This document shows positions 1 through 12,164 of a stretch of DNA of 64,000 nucleotides, piece after piece. The position numbers and the translations under genes are program-made. Positions within the stretch are counted from its first letter, which is position 1, and every line of letters begins with the position of its first letter. Origin of the DNA: Hymenopus coronatus (lineage: Eukaryota; Arthropoda; Insecta; Mantodea; Hymenopodidae); assembly GCA_030762935.1 (NCBI GenBank), contig CM060886.1, positions 31,288,509 to 31,352,508 of the forward strand, written 5' to 3'. The notes beneath the pieces were generated by a model. The model did not search any database. It saw only the letters and a list, made by a program, of their open reading frames with translations, and had not been told where the DNA came from.

Positions 1-210
1 CAGTATGGAGGTTAAAATATTTAAGGAAGAGTATTCTACAAAATCAACGTCCTATATGTGGTGGAAATGAAGACATAGGACATATATTTAAATGTAAAGG
101 GACTGAAGTTTGGAAAAAAAGAGTATATTAACAAGAAATGGTTTAAGAAAGATAAAAATATAGTTGTAGTTGAAATGTTTCAAAAAGACAGTAAGAATGG
201 ACAATTCTTA
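1..210 (+). pseudogene. LINE 3' fragment (C-terminal cysteine/histidine motif)
   Basis: Frame 3 reads VWRLKYLRKSILQNQRPICG and then GGNEDIGHIFKCKGTEVW to a stop near 128. The C-x2-G..H-x4-C spacing is the C-terminal zinc-knuckle-like motif found after the reverse transcriptase in several non-LTR retrotransposon groups. The element runs in from the left edge, so its extent is unknown. Confidence 0.5.
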
Positions 211-218
211 TATAAAGT

Positions 219-1120
219 AAAAAATCTGATGTGTACCATTCACATGACTTTCTCCATATCCCTGCAACAAATAATCCTTAAAAACCTTACACTTCTATTT
301 ACTTTATGCTAATCAGAAAGAAATTAGCAGAAATAGTCTTATTACTCGCATCTTTGTAAGTAGAAGCGAAATAAGGGACAACCGTAGGTTAAAATGATAG
401 TCAAAAGCTGGTTGCTATGTCAATGAAGTTCCTTTGTTTATATGGATAGGAGTTGACAAGTTCCAGTATGAGATGGATAGGAGTTGACAAGTTTCAGTAT
501 GAGAAAAGTATTAGTTTTTCATAGCAGAAACCAAAAATAAGGAATGTCACAAAAACGACGAACTCCACGAAAAAATATATATAACATAAATTGTGTGTTT
601 TAATGTGCTCTACATTTTTTGTGTAGTAAGTTTTTGTCCAGCTCTTACGGTTTAGCAGTTATTAAAAATTTAGTAAAATTCATCCAGAATAAACTACTCT
701 TCAGAGGCTATTCCCAGAAAATTCAAGATATACATTTCATTTGTCAGGTAAATATGTTTAATATCCGAAATTTTAATCAAAATCGTTAGAGCCATTATTG
801 AGAAAATAAAAATTTTCGAAAAAAGTTCCATGTAAAGGGTAGTTGAGGGTGGGGGGATTTTTCTCAAAGTCTTCGTGTCGCATCCCTGGAAGATACTAAA
901 CTTAAATACCAAGTTTGGTATTTTACAGACTTTTCATTTTTGAGTTATCGTGTTCACAGACACACACACACACACACGGACCTTTTTGTGAAAATGCTTT
1001 TTTTGGATATTGGGGACCCTAAAACATTTCCAGTGAAATCTCGGTATCGAATTTTTGGTGGAGTGCAATACTTTCTCTATACACTATGTACATAGTACGT
1101 ATGGAGAAAGTAAAAATAGA
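219..1120 (+). repeat. R1 interspersed repeat, near full length
   Basis: Copy of the ~0.9-kb R1 family. It starts at the A-rich/ATCTGATGTG end, carries the subterminal ACTTTCTCTA motif, an internal (CA)n at 960-977, and ends in a palindrome around TATGTACATA followed by GGAGAAAGTAAAAA. A short duplication (ggagttgacaagtt..cagtatgaga) occurs near 450-505. Confidence 0.8.
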
Positions 1121-1405
1121 AGGGTATGGACAGTAGAGTCATACAACAAGCATAAACATTGTAACAAACTAGAATTAAGCAACTATTGTAAAATATGAGC
1201 CAGGCTGCTCAGCCAGGGCTGAACACTGGTCATAGCCACCTGTATAGAGTTTAGCATAAATTAATTAATTAAAAAAAAATCTGTGTAGTTATATCCAGTT
1301 ATTACACAAAAAGCTGAATTGTTATACCATCTGTTGAGGTGTTAAAAAATTAGTGACTAAATACAACTATTGGTTGGATTTCATTAAAAATAATCTTTTA
1401 CTTAC
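1121..1405. other. intron sequence, nothing recognised
   Basis: AT-rich sequence between the R1 copy and the ATG2 exon donor. No coding or repeat signal recognised. Confidence 0.5.
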
Positions 1406-1671
1406 TATCCTGTTCTATAATTTATATTATCTTCTATCTTCACTTGTTTCTTAATTTGCTGTTGCTGTTTGGAAGGCAACCCAAAGTCTTGACCTCCATA
1501 CATGTGCCATATTATTGTCATTTCACAGAGAGTATAACGCAGTACTGCTTCTGGGAAATGTTCTGGAGCACGGAGCTGGTCTGTTTTTCCTAGAGGCACT
1601 GAAAAATGGTTGTCGAGTACACGTATTGGTTCTTCTGTTAGGATCCGAACTTCAGGTACTCCATTTTTAGG
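1406..1671 (-). CDS. ATG2: ATG2 exon, LGKTDQLRAPEHFP / WHMYGGQDF segment
   Basis: Most downstream ATG2 exon in the window. It encodes PKNGVPEVRILTEEPIRVLD, then HFSVPLGKTDQLRAPEHFPE, then YTLCEMTIIWHMYGGQDFG and a Gln/Lys-rich end. The pattern 'I.V.D.YFS.PLG.TD.LRAP..FP.P..RY.LRE....WH.YGG.DF' is diagnostic for the ATG2 C-terminal half. Acceptor AG at 1673-1672, donor gtaagt at 1405-1400. The exon ends two bases into a codon (TA), so coding continues off the left edge of the window. Beyond this exon, positions 1-1400 hold only repeats. Confidence 0.95.
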
Positions 1672-2257
1672 CTAAAAGAAAAATTGTCCCATTAATAATT
1701 TAGAAAATTCACATCTGCTGTAACAGAATACTTGTAGAACTTTTATGCAACTACACGTAACTTCTAATGCTTATTGCCATCATAAGTATTGATATGTGTG
1801 GAGAGATGTACTCTGATGTTTCCTTTAACATGAACAGCAATAACAGAAGATTAATCCAGTTCCATATAGTTCTAAAGTAATTTCATTTAAAATTAATGTA
1901 ACGATAGATGAAAGTCAAATCAGCAGTGAATAAACTTTTTGAAAAACAAATGTCATTAATATACAAATTTTAAATTTGTGGTCATGTAATTTTCTGATAT
2001 AAACCATCTTAAGGATGATGTTAAAAAAACAGGCAAAATCTGATATGCTTAATTTACATGATTTTCTCTAACCTCTCTTATACAAACTACTTTTGCAATT
2101 TAAGCTTCTAAAAAAAAAATATTGTGATGCCCTTGAAATATCAATCTTTGCACGACATAGAGGGAAAAAAAGCAAATAGGGATTACAACTTGAAAAAAAT
2201 ATTTCACATTAACAGTGTGCTTCATCAAGAACCATTTTTTTGCGTAATAAAATGTTG
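1672..2257. other. intron sequence, nothing recognised
   Basis: AT-rich ATG2 intron sequence upstream of the exon at 1406-1671. The only open frames are short and composition-driven. Confidence 0.5.
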
Positions 2258-2490
2258 TGATGACCTGCCTCTGGTGTGGGGGGTTAGCATGTCTGCCTCA
2301 CATTCAAGAGGTCCTAAGTGAATTACCCAGACAATAGTTTTTCTGGAGTCTTCCCTTATTCTGAGAAGAGGAATGTCACATAAATTTAATCTCTATGGGC
2401 CCTGGGTTCATTTGAGTACTATTTCACATATTTCATTCATTCACTGTCCGATATGATCTACCAGGTTAAAGGATGTTAAACAAAATAAGT
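2258..2490 (+). mobile_element. SINE-B copy (tRNA-headed)
   Basis: Plus-orientation member of the SINE-B family. The tRNA-like head has a box-A-like TGGTGTGGGGGGTTAGCATG and a degenerate box B (AGGTCCTAAGTGAATTAC). The body contains a 'tctgagaagaggaatgtcac' stretch equivalent to the reverse of 'cttctcaggataaggg' in the minus copies. Related copies lie near 7.1, 43.4, 54.1 and 58.5 kb. Confidence 0.65.
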
Positions 2491-2905
2491 AATTTGGAAT
2501 AAAGAGAACTTCAGAGCTATTTGCAGAAAATTAAAGAGATGCTTTTATTTGTTGTGTAAATATCTAAAATATATAATAGTATTTTTGTCAAATTCATTAA
2601 AAAGCCATTTTTGAGAAACTGTAAAATAAGGAAAAATGATCCATATAAAGGATGATTTGGGATAGGGGATTTTCTTTGAAATATTCATGCCACAGTCTTG
2701 GAAGATTCTCAATTTAAATATCAATTTGGTATTTACCTGACATTTCACTTTCAATTACTGTATCCCTCCCCTTTCTCTCTTTTTCTCACTTAAAAAAACA
2801 AACTTTTTTCTAGGTTTCATTTGTTTTGTTGGGGGAAGGTCTTCTGGTAAAATTTCAATATAGAACTTTTGGTTGGGTGGAATACGGTATTTCCTCTACT
2901 ATACC
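2491..2905 (+). repeat. R1 repeat, diverged 3' portion
   Basis: Follows the R1 order in diverged form: aataaagagaacttcagag, then the 'ccatttttgagaaa' and 'ccatataaaggatgatttggg' blocks, then 'cttttggttgggtggaatac' near the 3' end. The 5' third and terminal palindrome are missing or decayed. Confidence 0.6.
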
Positions 2906-5019
2906 ACAGATTTCTAGAAGCTGTGGTGAACTAAAGCTGAATAAAAACAAGTAATTTTTCTGTTAATCACAATAAGAATATGGTCATTGAGGGTAGAACT
3001 ATCACCGCAATAAAAGCCACAATGGAAATTAAAAGACTGAGGACCCTCTCGCTAGAAACAGTAATTTCATTGTTCAAACTGAAGATTGCCCCAATAGCAT
3101 CTTATGTCATTGAGCTAATATAGTTACACCTGAACTACTAAAATGTCAAAGCCCTGGGGTACAGTAAAGGCAAGATACTTAGAGAATCTTAAATATCAAA
3201 ATAGCTCCAACCCGACTAGTTTATCAACTGGCAGGTACAATGATATTTATGGAAGAATGAACACAGAAAGCAACAGAAATCGATCCTGCCTTCTATAACA
3301 CACCAGCCATGACAGAGAAGGAATGATAAACAGCCAGCTACAAACTTTGACACTTCTACACCAACCAGAGATGCAATACATGGCTTTCACCAGTACATCT
3401 ATAAAAGGAAAGGTTTCCACAACACAGACAATGATTGTAGCTATAAACTCTGCAACCAAGCCTGCATACAATATCTCCTTACCAATTACACACTATGCCG
3501 AGGAAGAATGTCAGTAATCTCACTTTATACTTTTGTACACATTGTGTTTAATGTCATTAATATAAAAAAAAAAGGAAACAATAATAATAATAATAATAAT
3601 ATGGTCTGAAAAATACATCAGAAAATGGCTGTCAAGATAGCACAGAGTATCTTAGAATAAAATAGATTAAAATATAAAATTATAGTAAATAACAAGTGTA
3701 TCTGTATAACAGAAGTGTTTAAAAGTTATATTTTTCAATTTATTTAAAAGTCTATAAAGAATAATTAAAAAACAAAAAACAAATAGCCTTTACCCAATGA
3801 CCTGAGTGAAGAAGAAAAGATTTCTCATCACTCAAACCACAAGATAATAATAGTAACAAATTCATGAGGGACCACTGCAAATTTACCCTTTAATTCTTTT
3901 TCTAATTTTTGCAGTTTATGGCACATACTTTTATAGTTGCCTGCATATTTTTATTTTTCCTATATTTCTTTCCATTTGCCCATTTTCTTGCTCTTAGTTC
4001 ATCCTCATTTTATCAGCCTGTAGTGATTTTACAAGATCAAGTTATCAGATGCTTAGTTATAATTCCTATTGGGTGTGGTTTGTTTGGAGTTTACTCTCCT
4101 AGACAGGCTGTCTTGCTGGACTGTGAATCCAGTCTAACCATTGGGCATTGTTCTTATTTTCCCTTGCCTCTGACCAGTCGATGAGCTTATGCTCTCTACC
4201 GGGTCAATCTAGTTCATTGAGTATGTGCCCCTTCGCCAGTAAACAGGTGACAATCCCTTGAAGAAATTGAACCATCCTATCACTCACTAAACATTAACCT
4301 GCACCATCTATGTTAGTGAACAACAGTTCTTCCCAAAACAGAGAGAAAAGTATAGGCAGATGATGGGTGAGGTTTAGATGAGGTAGCCACAGTTTGAGAA
4401 GTTGCCATTCCAATACAATAATCCATGAGCTGACACTGAAGTCTAGTCATATGTGTCTGCTGCTGTGCACTTAAAACTACCTCACCATGCCTGGTAGCTA
4501 GCACAGAATATGTCAACCTGCCCTATGCCTATTTTTCCTAAATGTCTACATTTTTCCTTTGAATAAATTGAAATGTTTACCTTATTTGCAAAATATGAAA
4601 CAAGTAGTTCATACAAAAAGTAGTAATTTATGTTAAACATTTTTGAGAGGTTAATTTTCTTTTTTAAAAGTAAATTACATGGGAACTTCCATAAAGTAAA
4701 GCTATTAAGATTCTCAAATTTAAAATTGAGTTTTCCTAACACTTGCTCCATTTGTGACTAAAATTAAACGCCAGTTTCCTTTTGTTAATAGTTATCTTTT
4801 ATATGCTAACACAATGATTCTTGTATCTAATAGCAGTATTTCCTGTTATGTATCATTATGATGGTTCCACGATCAGATTTAAATTTCTGGTTCATGAGTT
4901 TGCCACTATGCACCATGGTGATGAGGCATCAGCTCAAAGATAGCACTATAGAACAAAATCATGACTTTTAGATGCGAAATGGTAGAACATTTTGCCCACA
5001 AACCTTCTTCTTTCAAGGT
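2906..5019. other. intron sequence with an (AAT)n tract
   Basis: ATG2 intron. Contains an A-run followed by (AAT)n at about 3566-3601, which could be a retrotransposon tail of an unrecognised element at roughly 3000-3560. The 3900-4500 part has mixed composition but no protein similarity that I recognise. Confidence 0.45.
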
Positions 5020-5195
5020 ATGGGGTTCTTTTATGTGCAAATAAACATTGGATCAACAGCTTTATTTCCCTTCTGGAGAAAACCAAGCTAAAGATTTTTG
5101 CATTAAAAAAAATCCATCACTCTCTGCCGGATTGAAACTACAATCTTGGGCTTTAGAGGCAAGCATGATAACCACTACACCATGGAAGACAACCT
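5020..5195 (-). mobile_element. SINE-A fragment
   Basis: Diverged minus-strand SINE-A: 'ggttcttttatgtgcaaata', then 'cagctttatttcccttctgg', then a degenerate box-B/box-A region ending 'accactacaccatggaag', the reverse complement of the family's tRNA-like head. The distal tail part is lost. Confidence 0.6.
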
Positions 5196-5927
5196 TGTAT
5201 CTAATAGTTTATATTTAACAAAAGATGATGTTTTGAACACATCCTCATTGTGTACAGATATTAATTCTACATAATGTATAAGAAAAAAAAATGTATCACT
5301 GAAGTTTTAAATTCCCACTTATGTTATGGAAAAATTTTAATTGCAAATGAATTACTTAATGTGTTCAAATAACTGCATAACAATGTTTAACTTCTAATAT
5401 CTGAGGCACTCCTAAACATTTCAGACATGTAAATTCATAACTGTGGTAAGGCATCCTGAATAATGAAAAATACTGAAATAAAAAGCACTGAGAAAAGTGA
5501 GTTTTAACCCTTAATACTGTGTTTTATGCTATGGTATGAACATATTTAAATGACTGTATGGAGCTCTAAAATAACCGAAGAAAATAATGATGTATCATAA
5601 CAGCACAAAGTTTAAGCATAAGAAAAGGATGTAAAAATTATATTTTTATTATTTTTGCTGAGCTCCATCTTAAGGGAGAAAATAAAGGGTTTTGAGGCAG
5701 CTATTTGATATTGACATTGATGTTGTACGATTATTCTAATATGTCTCCATTTACTGTTCAAAGTTAACAGAGAAAATTTCCCTTACTTAAAAAGTTGTTC
5801 TCAGCAGACAAAAAATGCTTATCTGCAAAACTTTGGCTTGAACTGTGCACAAAAATATTTCTTACTATCTGATTTTAATAGTATAGCATTTCAGTTATAT
5901 AGGTTCTAGATTATAGATTTTAATTAC
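5196..5927. other. intron sequence, nothing recognised
   Basis: AT-rich intron downstream of the ATG2 exon at 5928-6106. No coding, RNA or repeat structure recognised. Confidence 0.5.
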
Positions 5928-6106
5928 CATTATGCCTGAGCCTGCTTCCTGATCCAGCATACAGAATTCCTCTTCCCAGTTGTCATCATCATCTTCATCC
6001 GGACATAGTTCTGAATCATGAAGAGGTTTCACTGGCAGGGGATGATTTTCATCAGGAAAGAAAAATACCTCTACACCTTGGCCATCTTTATGCTGACGAG
6101 GGGATC
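5928..6106 (-). CDS. ATG2: ATG2 exon, VFFFPDE / EEEFCMLD segment
   Basis: ATG2 exon with SPRQHKDGQGVEVFFFPDEN, then an acidic CPDEDDDDNWEEEFCMLDQE and ending AGSGIM. In vertebrate ATG2 a 'VxFFPDE' motif and a downstream 'DEEFCILD' motif occur in this order; the WEEEFCMLD stretch is in the same neighbourhood as the LC3/WIPI interaction segments, though I cannot assign those sites residue by residue. Acceptor AG at 6108-6107, donor GT at 5927-5926. The exon starts by completing an Arg codon (A + GA) from the exon at 10090-10640 and ends on a whole Met codon. Confidence 0.93.
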
Positions 6107-7049
6107 CTATGTGAAGAAAGTGCTAATGAGAGGACATAGCTGTTGAACAAATTGTTTATTTTATACTATGATTTTATTTGCAGGCTTGAACTTATCAATC
6201 ATAAATTAGATAGCAAAGAAGACATGGAAACTGTCATATACACTTTCTAAAGGCATTATTCATCTATATTCTGGCGGTGTCTGTACTGTATAACATTGCT
6301 AATATCTATTATATGGAAAAGCAGTTTTCATTGAGACTATCATTATCTGAGTATTGCAGATTTGGGATGAGACAAAATTAAAAATCTTATTTTATCCCAC
6401 TTTCTTCATAAACTTGTCTTTTTAGTTTGTTTGGAAATTTTTAGTAAATAAATGCTTTTGTATCTTTCAGTTTAAAAATGTTGCTCTTGCTTGACAACCT
6501 GTATTTTACACCCCACACTAGTAGTGATTACGTAGGAGACATATTCCATAACCTATTTCATTAATAAGATGTAACTGATAATTGCATCAGCTCGGTTCTG
6601 ATTTCTGAGGCTGAAAATTACCTTCCTTTTTACTTTCTCTCCATTTATTTATAGTGCATCGACAAAATAGTGCATTATGCTAAAAAATTTGATATAGAGA
6701 ACCTCACGGGAAATACAATCTGAATTAAAAAAGAAATTGGAAAAGAGGAGTATGTGCACATGTATAAGCAAGTACAAGCAAGTGAATGGTATGATTCAGA
6801 AACCAAAAGTTCAATAAATACCAAATGGACATGACAAGAAAATTCCTCCAATGAAAAATTACCCTTTACATTAACAACTTTTCATTATTTTTTGTTTTCT
6901 AAAAACTCTAAAAAGCTCTAAAATTTTGATCAAAGTACCATTAACATGAATAATAAAATGTATATCTTAAATTTTCTGTGAATAGTCTCGAGCCCCCTCC
7001 ATTCTGAATGGTTTTTAAGAGAGGCAAAAACTTGCTGCACGAAAGAAGT
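6107..7049. other. intron sequence, nothing recognised
   Basis: AT-rich ATG2 intron between the exon at 5928-6106 and a SINE-B copy. It has short runs only. Confidence 0.5.
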
Positions 7050-7083
7050 ATGCGCGCGCATGCGCATGCACACACACACACAG
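7050..7083. repeat. alternating GCGCAT/CA microsatellite
   Basis: Purine-pyrimidine alternating tract (gtatgcgcgcgcatgcgcatg followed by (CA)n). Adjacent to the tail end of the SINE-B copy. Confidence 0.8.
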
Positions 7084-7094
7084 ATATATAATTT

Positions 7095-7322
7095 TTTTTT
7101 TTTGTAGCTTTGTCCTTTAATCTGGTTGATCAGATTGGATGATGATTGAAATCAGTGAAATATCAAATTATCTCAGGGTCCATGAAGCTTAAAGTTACTT
7201 GACGTTTGTCTTCTCAGGATAAGGAAAAAAAATTAAAAAAACCTTATTTGGGTAACTCACTCTAAACCTCTTGAATGTGAGGCAGACATGCTGCCTCCAC
7301 ACTACTGAGGTGGACTTATGTA
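7095..7322 (-). mobile_element. SINE-B copy
   Basis: Minus-strand SINE-B. A T-run at 7091-7105 reads as a poly-A tail on the minus strand. The body has 'gatcagattggatgatgatt' and 'tctcaggataaggaaa', and the head ends 'cctcttgaatgtgaggcaga', giving the reverse complement of the box A/box B head at 2258. Confidence 0.7.
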
Positions 7323-7565
7323 ACCTTGTTAAAATGTACAATTTGCATCAAACAACTTTTTCTGTATGATCAGCAATTTTGCAAACATACATTGCTGGCC
7401 ATGAGAGAAACTATGATATGCTAACGATTGTATTTTTGTTTTCCATACCTATTATGAACCAAGTCTACACTGTTTAATGTTATTAAGAAAATGCATTGAG
7501 AATATAAGAATCACTTTTTATATGAATACTACAAATAGAAGTGATTATTGTGAAAGAAAAGATTT

Positions 7566-7805
7566 GAAGGACTGCCTCCATGGCCGAGTGGTCAGCAAAC
7601 TGACTTCTTACCTAGAGGTCCCTGGTTCAATTCCCAGTTGAGGCGGGGAATGTTTCTTTAACCAGAATTATTCCCTATCCCCCATAGAGTGTGGAAGTAT
7701 GAATGTGAGAGTAAATGTGTGATATAAAATTGATTAACCTAACGTTCTAAATTTACAGTTTCACAAGTCAAAGCCCTCGATATGACCATTGAAGTTAAAG
7801 GGGGC

Positions 7806-7836
<31 letters not shown>

Positions 7837-7845
7837 TAATAAATA
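7566..7845 (+). mobile_element. SINE-C (tRNA-Leu/Ser-like head, (TAA)n tail)
   Basis: The head carries a clear box A (TGGCCGAGTGGTC) and box B (GGTTCAATTCC), the spacing and sequence of a class II (Leu/Ser-type) tRNA. A body of about 180 bp follows and the copy ends in (TAA)n at 7808-7845. Only one copy is seen in this window. Confidence 0.75.
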
Positions 7846-10089
7846 AATAAACAAACATCAGACTTTTTCAGTTATTCATACTTCAAGATCATCAGCATGG
7901 TATAGTGCTTTCCCCCATTTACTATCATACCTCCTCCTTTTTTTTCTTAACAACTTAAGGTTCTCCTCTAAAATTTTCTTTAAATTTATAAGTTTCATTT
8001 TGTCATAATAATCTTGAGGCTTGATGGAAAAAAACCACTTGTTTAGAGACAGATATGCTACTGCTTCTATAGTAAAAATCAGCATTTTCCAAGATACTCA
8101 AGGTAATCTGTTTTTGAAGGGTACTGCCTTAAGTTCATTCTACCAAGTAAAATACATGTCTTATTTCTCCAAAAACTCAAAAGTCATTTATTTTATGTCT
8201 TTTTAAACAGGGATTAAAGCCAAATGATAAGAAATAAAAAAATATGTTTTGAAAGATGAGAAACTGATAAAGATTAAGAAATGGCAAATTATGTTAATGA
8301 AATAGAAGTGGTAGGTTAATTTTCTTATATAAGGGTAGGATTAAACACAAATGGGAATTGAACTGAGATGTTATAGTGCTGTGTATAATAAATCTGATTA
8401 TGTACATGGTCATACCATGTGGTCAAACTGTTGTTTTAAACATCCCATGAGACTTGTGGCGATTGTATTTTTTGTTATTTGCTACCTTTTGGAAAAATAT
8501 AAATGATTCCCACCCTAAGAAAAGGAGGGTAAATGTTATTTAAAAGGTGAGAAAATTAAAAACAGTATTTGGTGTTATCACTTTTGAAAAATAACAGTTT
8601 CAAAATGTGATGTAACAGCTGCAATTGAAGGTTTCTATTCTATACCATGGTGAATCCATTCTGAAACATGTCTCTATAGTCAATCATAAAAGTACAATAT
8701 AGTGATCTTCTAAGCAAAAGAACATTTTGAGGAACAAGTTACAGGCTGCTCATTCCTTCTAGACGAATGACCTTTAGTGAAGATATAGTGATAAACAGAT
8801 CAGCAAATTGTTTATGTTACAATAACAAACAGCTCTGCTGATTACATTTCAAAAATACACAGTAAAGGTGAGTAATTGACTCGCATGTAATCTCTCATTT
8901 AAAAATGTCATTCCTCAAGAACTGGTGTGCAACCTGTAACAAGAGTTATGTCACAGTGTGTTACCACAATCTAAAACACAATCTAATCTATTTTACATCT
9001 GATTATAATGTTACTGGGATATAACTCTTTTGGCACGAGTTTGATGACAATTCTAATAGCATTGCATATGGCAGAACCAAAGTAAAGGCTTGGGTTACAA
9101 GTTTAGAGGTTATAATAGAGAATGTTTTGTTGGCACTGAAAAATATATGGGATTTTCTTTTACGAAGAATTTTGTGAATTTTGAGATGTTTAAGGCCACT
9201 GAATAGTCCGAAAGTTTAAATTAAGCTGTTAACATTTTAGTGATAACTTTCAATTGTAGATTTCAAACATAAGCATGTTAATGTCATATTTAGTAAGTGT
9301 TCCTGGCTCATTGACTATGTTGATGGAGTATATTACATTTTAAACCAAAACCGAGAACTGAAAAAAGTACTGTTTGAATTTTAAAAAGTGTGAAATTAAA
9401 ATACACTGAGCTTTAGAGTAGCTTGTCTAGGCTTTTATGACCCTATTAATAATGATGCAGGTGTTTTACCACCAGTAAAAAATCATTAATCCATCAAAAT
9501 ATACAGAAGACTAATTGCTAAAACTACCCTGGATCTTCCTTTAAAATGTTAGCAGTAAGTACAAATTCAACTTTTAATTGATATAAATATAGCCTCTGAT
9601 CTAAAAGTTTGGGAGGGGAGTCAGGGAGTGTCCCATACCGTCATTCCAAAAATCTACTAAGTCTACTAGTCAATATTATGATTTCAGGCATCTAATAGCT
9701 TATATCTGATTAAACATTAGGATGTTCAATGATGCAATTAATCAATGTCTGTTAAAAATAATATAAAATGTTCATGATTTTAGATTATAGCTTAAAAAAT
9801 AATGATTGACCACTCTTAGTCGGTAACATTCCAAATATTTGCACCCTTGATAGAAACATGATAATTCAACCAACTGAAAACAAGAAGTCAAATGCTTTCT
9901 TTATTTTTAACCCTCATAAAAACTACTTTGGATAGATAATTTCTTCAGGTTTATGCAAATTAATATCTCCAGAGTATCTTATACTAATCAAAGAAATGTT
10001 ATTTGGCAAAGTTTTGCTGTTATATTCAGGTTTTACATAAAGTAATTTTACTGTAATATAAATATGCATAGATGTATAAAAAATATTAC
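7846..10089. other. intron sequence, nothing recognised
   Basis: About 2.2 kb of AT-rich ATG2 intron. Open frames here have unremarkable composition and match nothing I know. Confidence 0.5.
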
Positions 10090-10640
10090 TTGATTTTCCA
10101 TTTGGATGAAGCCCATTTGTATCCTTCATTGCTTCCTCCATCATATCATGCACATGTTCCACTTGTGACTTTGAGAGGTTGTGAGCATTGTTCTGATTGT
10201 TGTCGATAGCAATAGTAGTACCAGTTGTTGCATCACTGCTGAGTGTAGCCTGACTTTCATTATGTTCATTTGACACTAGATCACCATCAGAAGCAAAATA
10301 AGTCAAAAGATCAGTCAAAGCCTTTCCAGAGTCAGAACAAGTCCGTATGTGCAGAACATTGTTGGAAGCTCTGAGATCTACTCTTGGACTGCCTTTGTTT
10401 TGGTCTCCTACTTTATCATATAAACGCAATGAAAGTTCAAAGAGACCCAGATCCACAACAGATACATAGTCTTTCCTTAGATCTACTGGTGAATGCTTTG
10501 AGCTTATTTTGTCTGAAATAAATAGAGCTGCATCCTCAGCTATGAAGCGTAATGTAGATGTACTTGTTTGTGCTGCAATATTGCTAGAAATGCTGAAGCT
10601 TCCAACAGTGATCACAGCTTTCAGCGGGAGATGGAGTGGC
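10090..10640 (-). CDS. ATG2: ATG2 exon, STLRFIAEDAALFISDK (CAD) region
   Basis: Largest ATG2 exon in the window (551 nt). It begins RPLHLPLKAVITVGSFSISS, then STLRFIAEDAALFISDK, DYVSVVDLGLFELSLRL and VDLRASNNVLHIRTCSDS. These match the family core 'STLRFI.ED.ALYLSDK...VDL..DYVCV.D..LFEL.L....RVDLR.SNN.LHIRTC.DS'. The last third (acidic/Asn-rich, then HDMMEEAMKDTNGLHPNGKSS) is a low-conservation linker. Acceptor AG at 10642-10641, directly upstream of the Pro-Leu-His codons, which fixes a start well before the first Met. Donor gtaata at 10089-10084; the open frame beyond it is intron read-through. Confidence 0.96.
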
Positions 10641-10974
10641 CTGTTAAGAAAAGCAACACCTTATCAGTGACAAGAAAAAATAACAAAGTAATCACAAAAA
10701 TTATATTTCCTGCACATTATGTACATTAGGATAAAATCCTGAATAAATAAGATAATGTTTAGGCTAAACCACACTTAGTGCATAAACCAAACATCGTAGC
10801 AGCCTGATGTTAAACATTTTTTATTACTCTTTTCAGTAACTATGCAGATATTTTATAATTTATGCACAAAATGGAAAAACTGCTTTTTGCAGTTTGGAGT
10901 GCTTATGAAACGTCTGGACATTTATGAAAATACAAGAACAAAAGTGATTTAATCATAATGAAACTAGCTATCTT

Positions 10975-11865
10975 AATGATTGAAGATAATTAATGTTCTG
11001 GTCAATCTGTGAGTTCAAGAACTGAAGCAAACGTTCAGAACATTAATAACATTGTGTAGAAAGACTGACATCTGAGCATTTGATGATTGAAAATATGGTG
11101 AACACGAACAAAGAAACATTAAGACATGATGAATTAAACATGAATAACTGGTGCCTAAAAACCTCTCTCAGGAACAAAAAGACTGACAGAAGAACATTTG
11201 TTCTGTTGACATGGAATGCCTCAAGCAGAACCTTGTTCACACATGTCATCATGCACAATGAAACATGGATCTGCCAGAATGACTAGAAAAACAGCATCAA
11301 TAGATGCACTGAAAGACTCCACATTGTCAAAATGGAAAAAGCAAGAATGAGCAAGTCAAAACTGATCTTTTTTTTTTTTTTTTTTTTTTTAATAGCAGGA
11401 GTGTTATCATATTTGAATGGGTGCCTGAGGGTCAAATCATTAATTAGAAATACTACAAAGAAGTCCTAATCAAGCTGAGGAAAGAATAAGGAAGAAAAGA
11501 TTGGATTTGTGGAAAAATAATGCATAAATTCTGCATCAGGACAATATGCCAGCCTGCAATGCAATATCTGTGAAAACTTTTAGTGGACAAACATATTCCT
11601 GTGCTCGTACGTCCTCCATATTCACTAGATCTGTGCCTTTTATCTTTTCTCAAAAGTGAAAAGTGCATTGAAGGGAATACATTTTTAGTCTGTTGAAGAG
11701 TAAAAATAAAACTGGCAGAGTTGTTGAAGAGGGTGACAATTGATGTCCTACAGCATTGCTTTGAACAATGGAAGGCATGTATGCAGTGGTGTATAGTTAG
11801 AGGAGGGGAGTATGTTGAAGGCTATAAAAGTTGTAACTTCTTTTGCAATAAATCACAATTCTGAC
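10975..11865 (+). pseudogene. degenerate mariner transposase
   Basis: Decayed plus-strand mariner transposase. Recognisable pieces in order are a DETWI-like 'NETWIC' (11260-11277), then WVPEGQIIN near 11420, YKEVLIKLRK, a region equivalent to the second catalytic Asp stretch, then VDKHIPVLVRPPYSLDLC near 11590. A C-terminal EQWKACMQWC..GGEYVEGYK lies near 11770-11830. Several stops and a T22 tract at 11371-11392 interrupt the frame. TIRs were not identified. This copy is clearly dead. Confidence 0.8.
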
Positions 11866-12069
11866 ACCAGTCTTATTATTTACTTCCCATAACCACATAA
11901 AAGTAATTATTTATAATTAAAGACTCAGAAATGTTGCAAATTAGAAAATATGTTATTATAACCATATGCATAGGGTTTGGATGTTTCAATCTGTGAATTA
12001 CTTGTAAATTTCTTAAAATACTTAGGTATCTGCTAGTGTTAATTTTTACTATGAACCAAAAATAAGCAT

Positions 12070-12155
12070 CATATTTATCTGAATACAAGATGACCCCCTT
12101 TTTTTGGAACTTAATTTTGGAATTAAGTATATCATCTATATAAAAAGAAGACATG
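12070..12155 (+). repeat. solo end of the TIR element seen at 18.4 kb
   Basis: Contains 'tatttatctgaatacaagat' followed by 'ggaattaagtatatcatcta', matching the left end of the TIR element at 18384-19622. No partner end is found nearby, so this is a truncated copy. Confidence 0.6.
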
Positions 12156-12164
12156 ATATATATA

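Noticed and set aside
3247..3517. Overlapping open frames on both strands near 3.3 kb
   Set aside because: No similarity to any family I know, no splice signals fitting ATG2, and no second copy in the window.
9923..10089. Extension of the open frame beyond the ATG2 exon
   Set aside because: Frame continuity beyond the gtaata donor at 10089 is chance; the next exon at 5928-6106 joins in phase only if splicing occurs at 10090.
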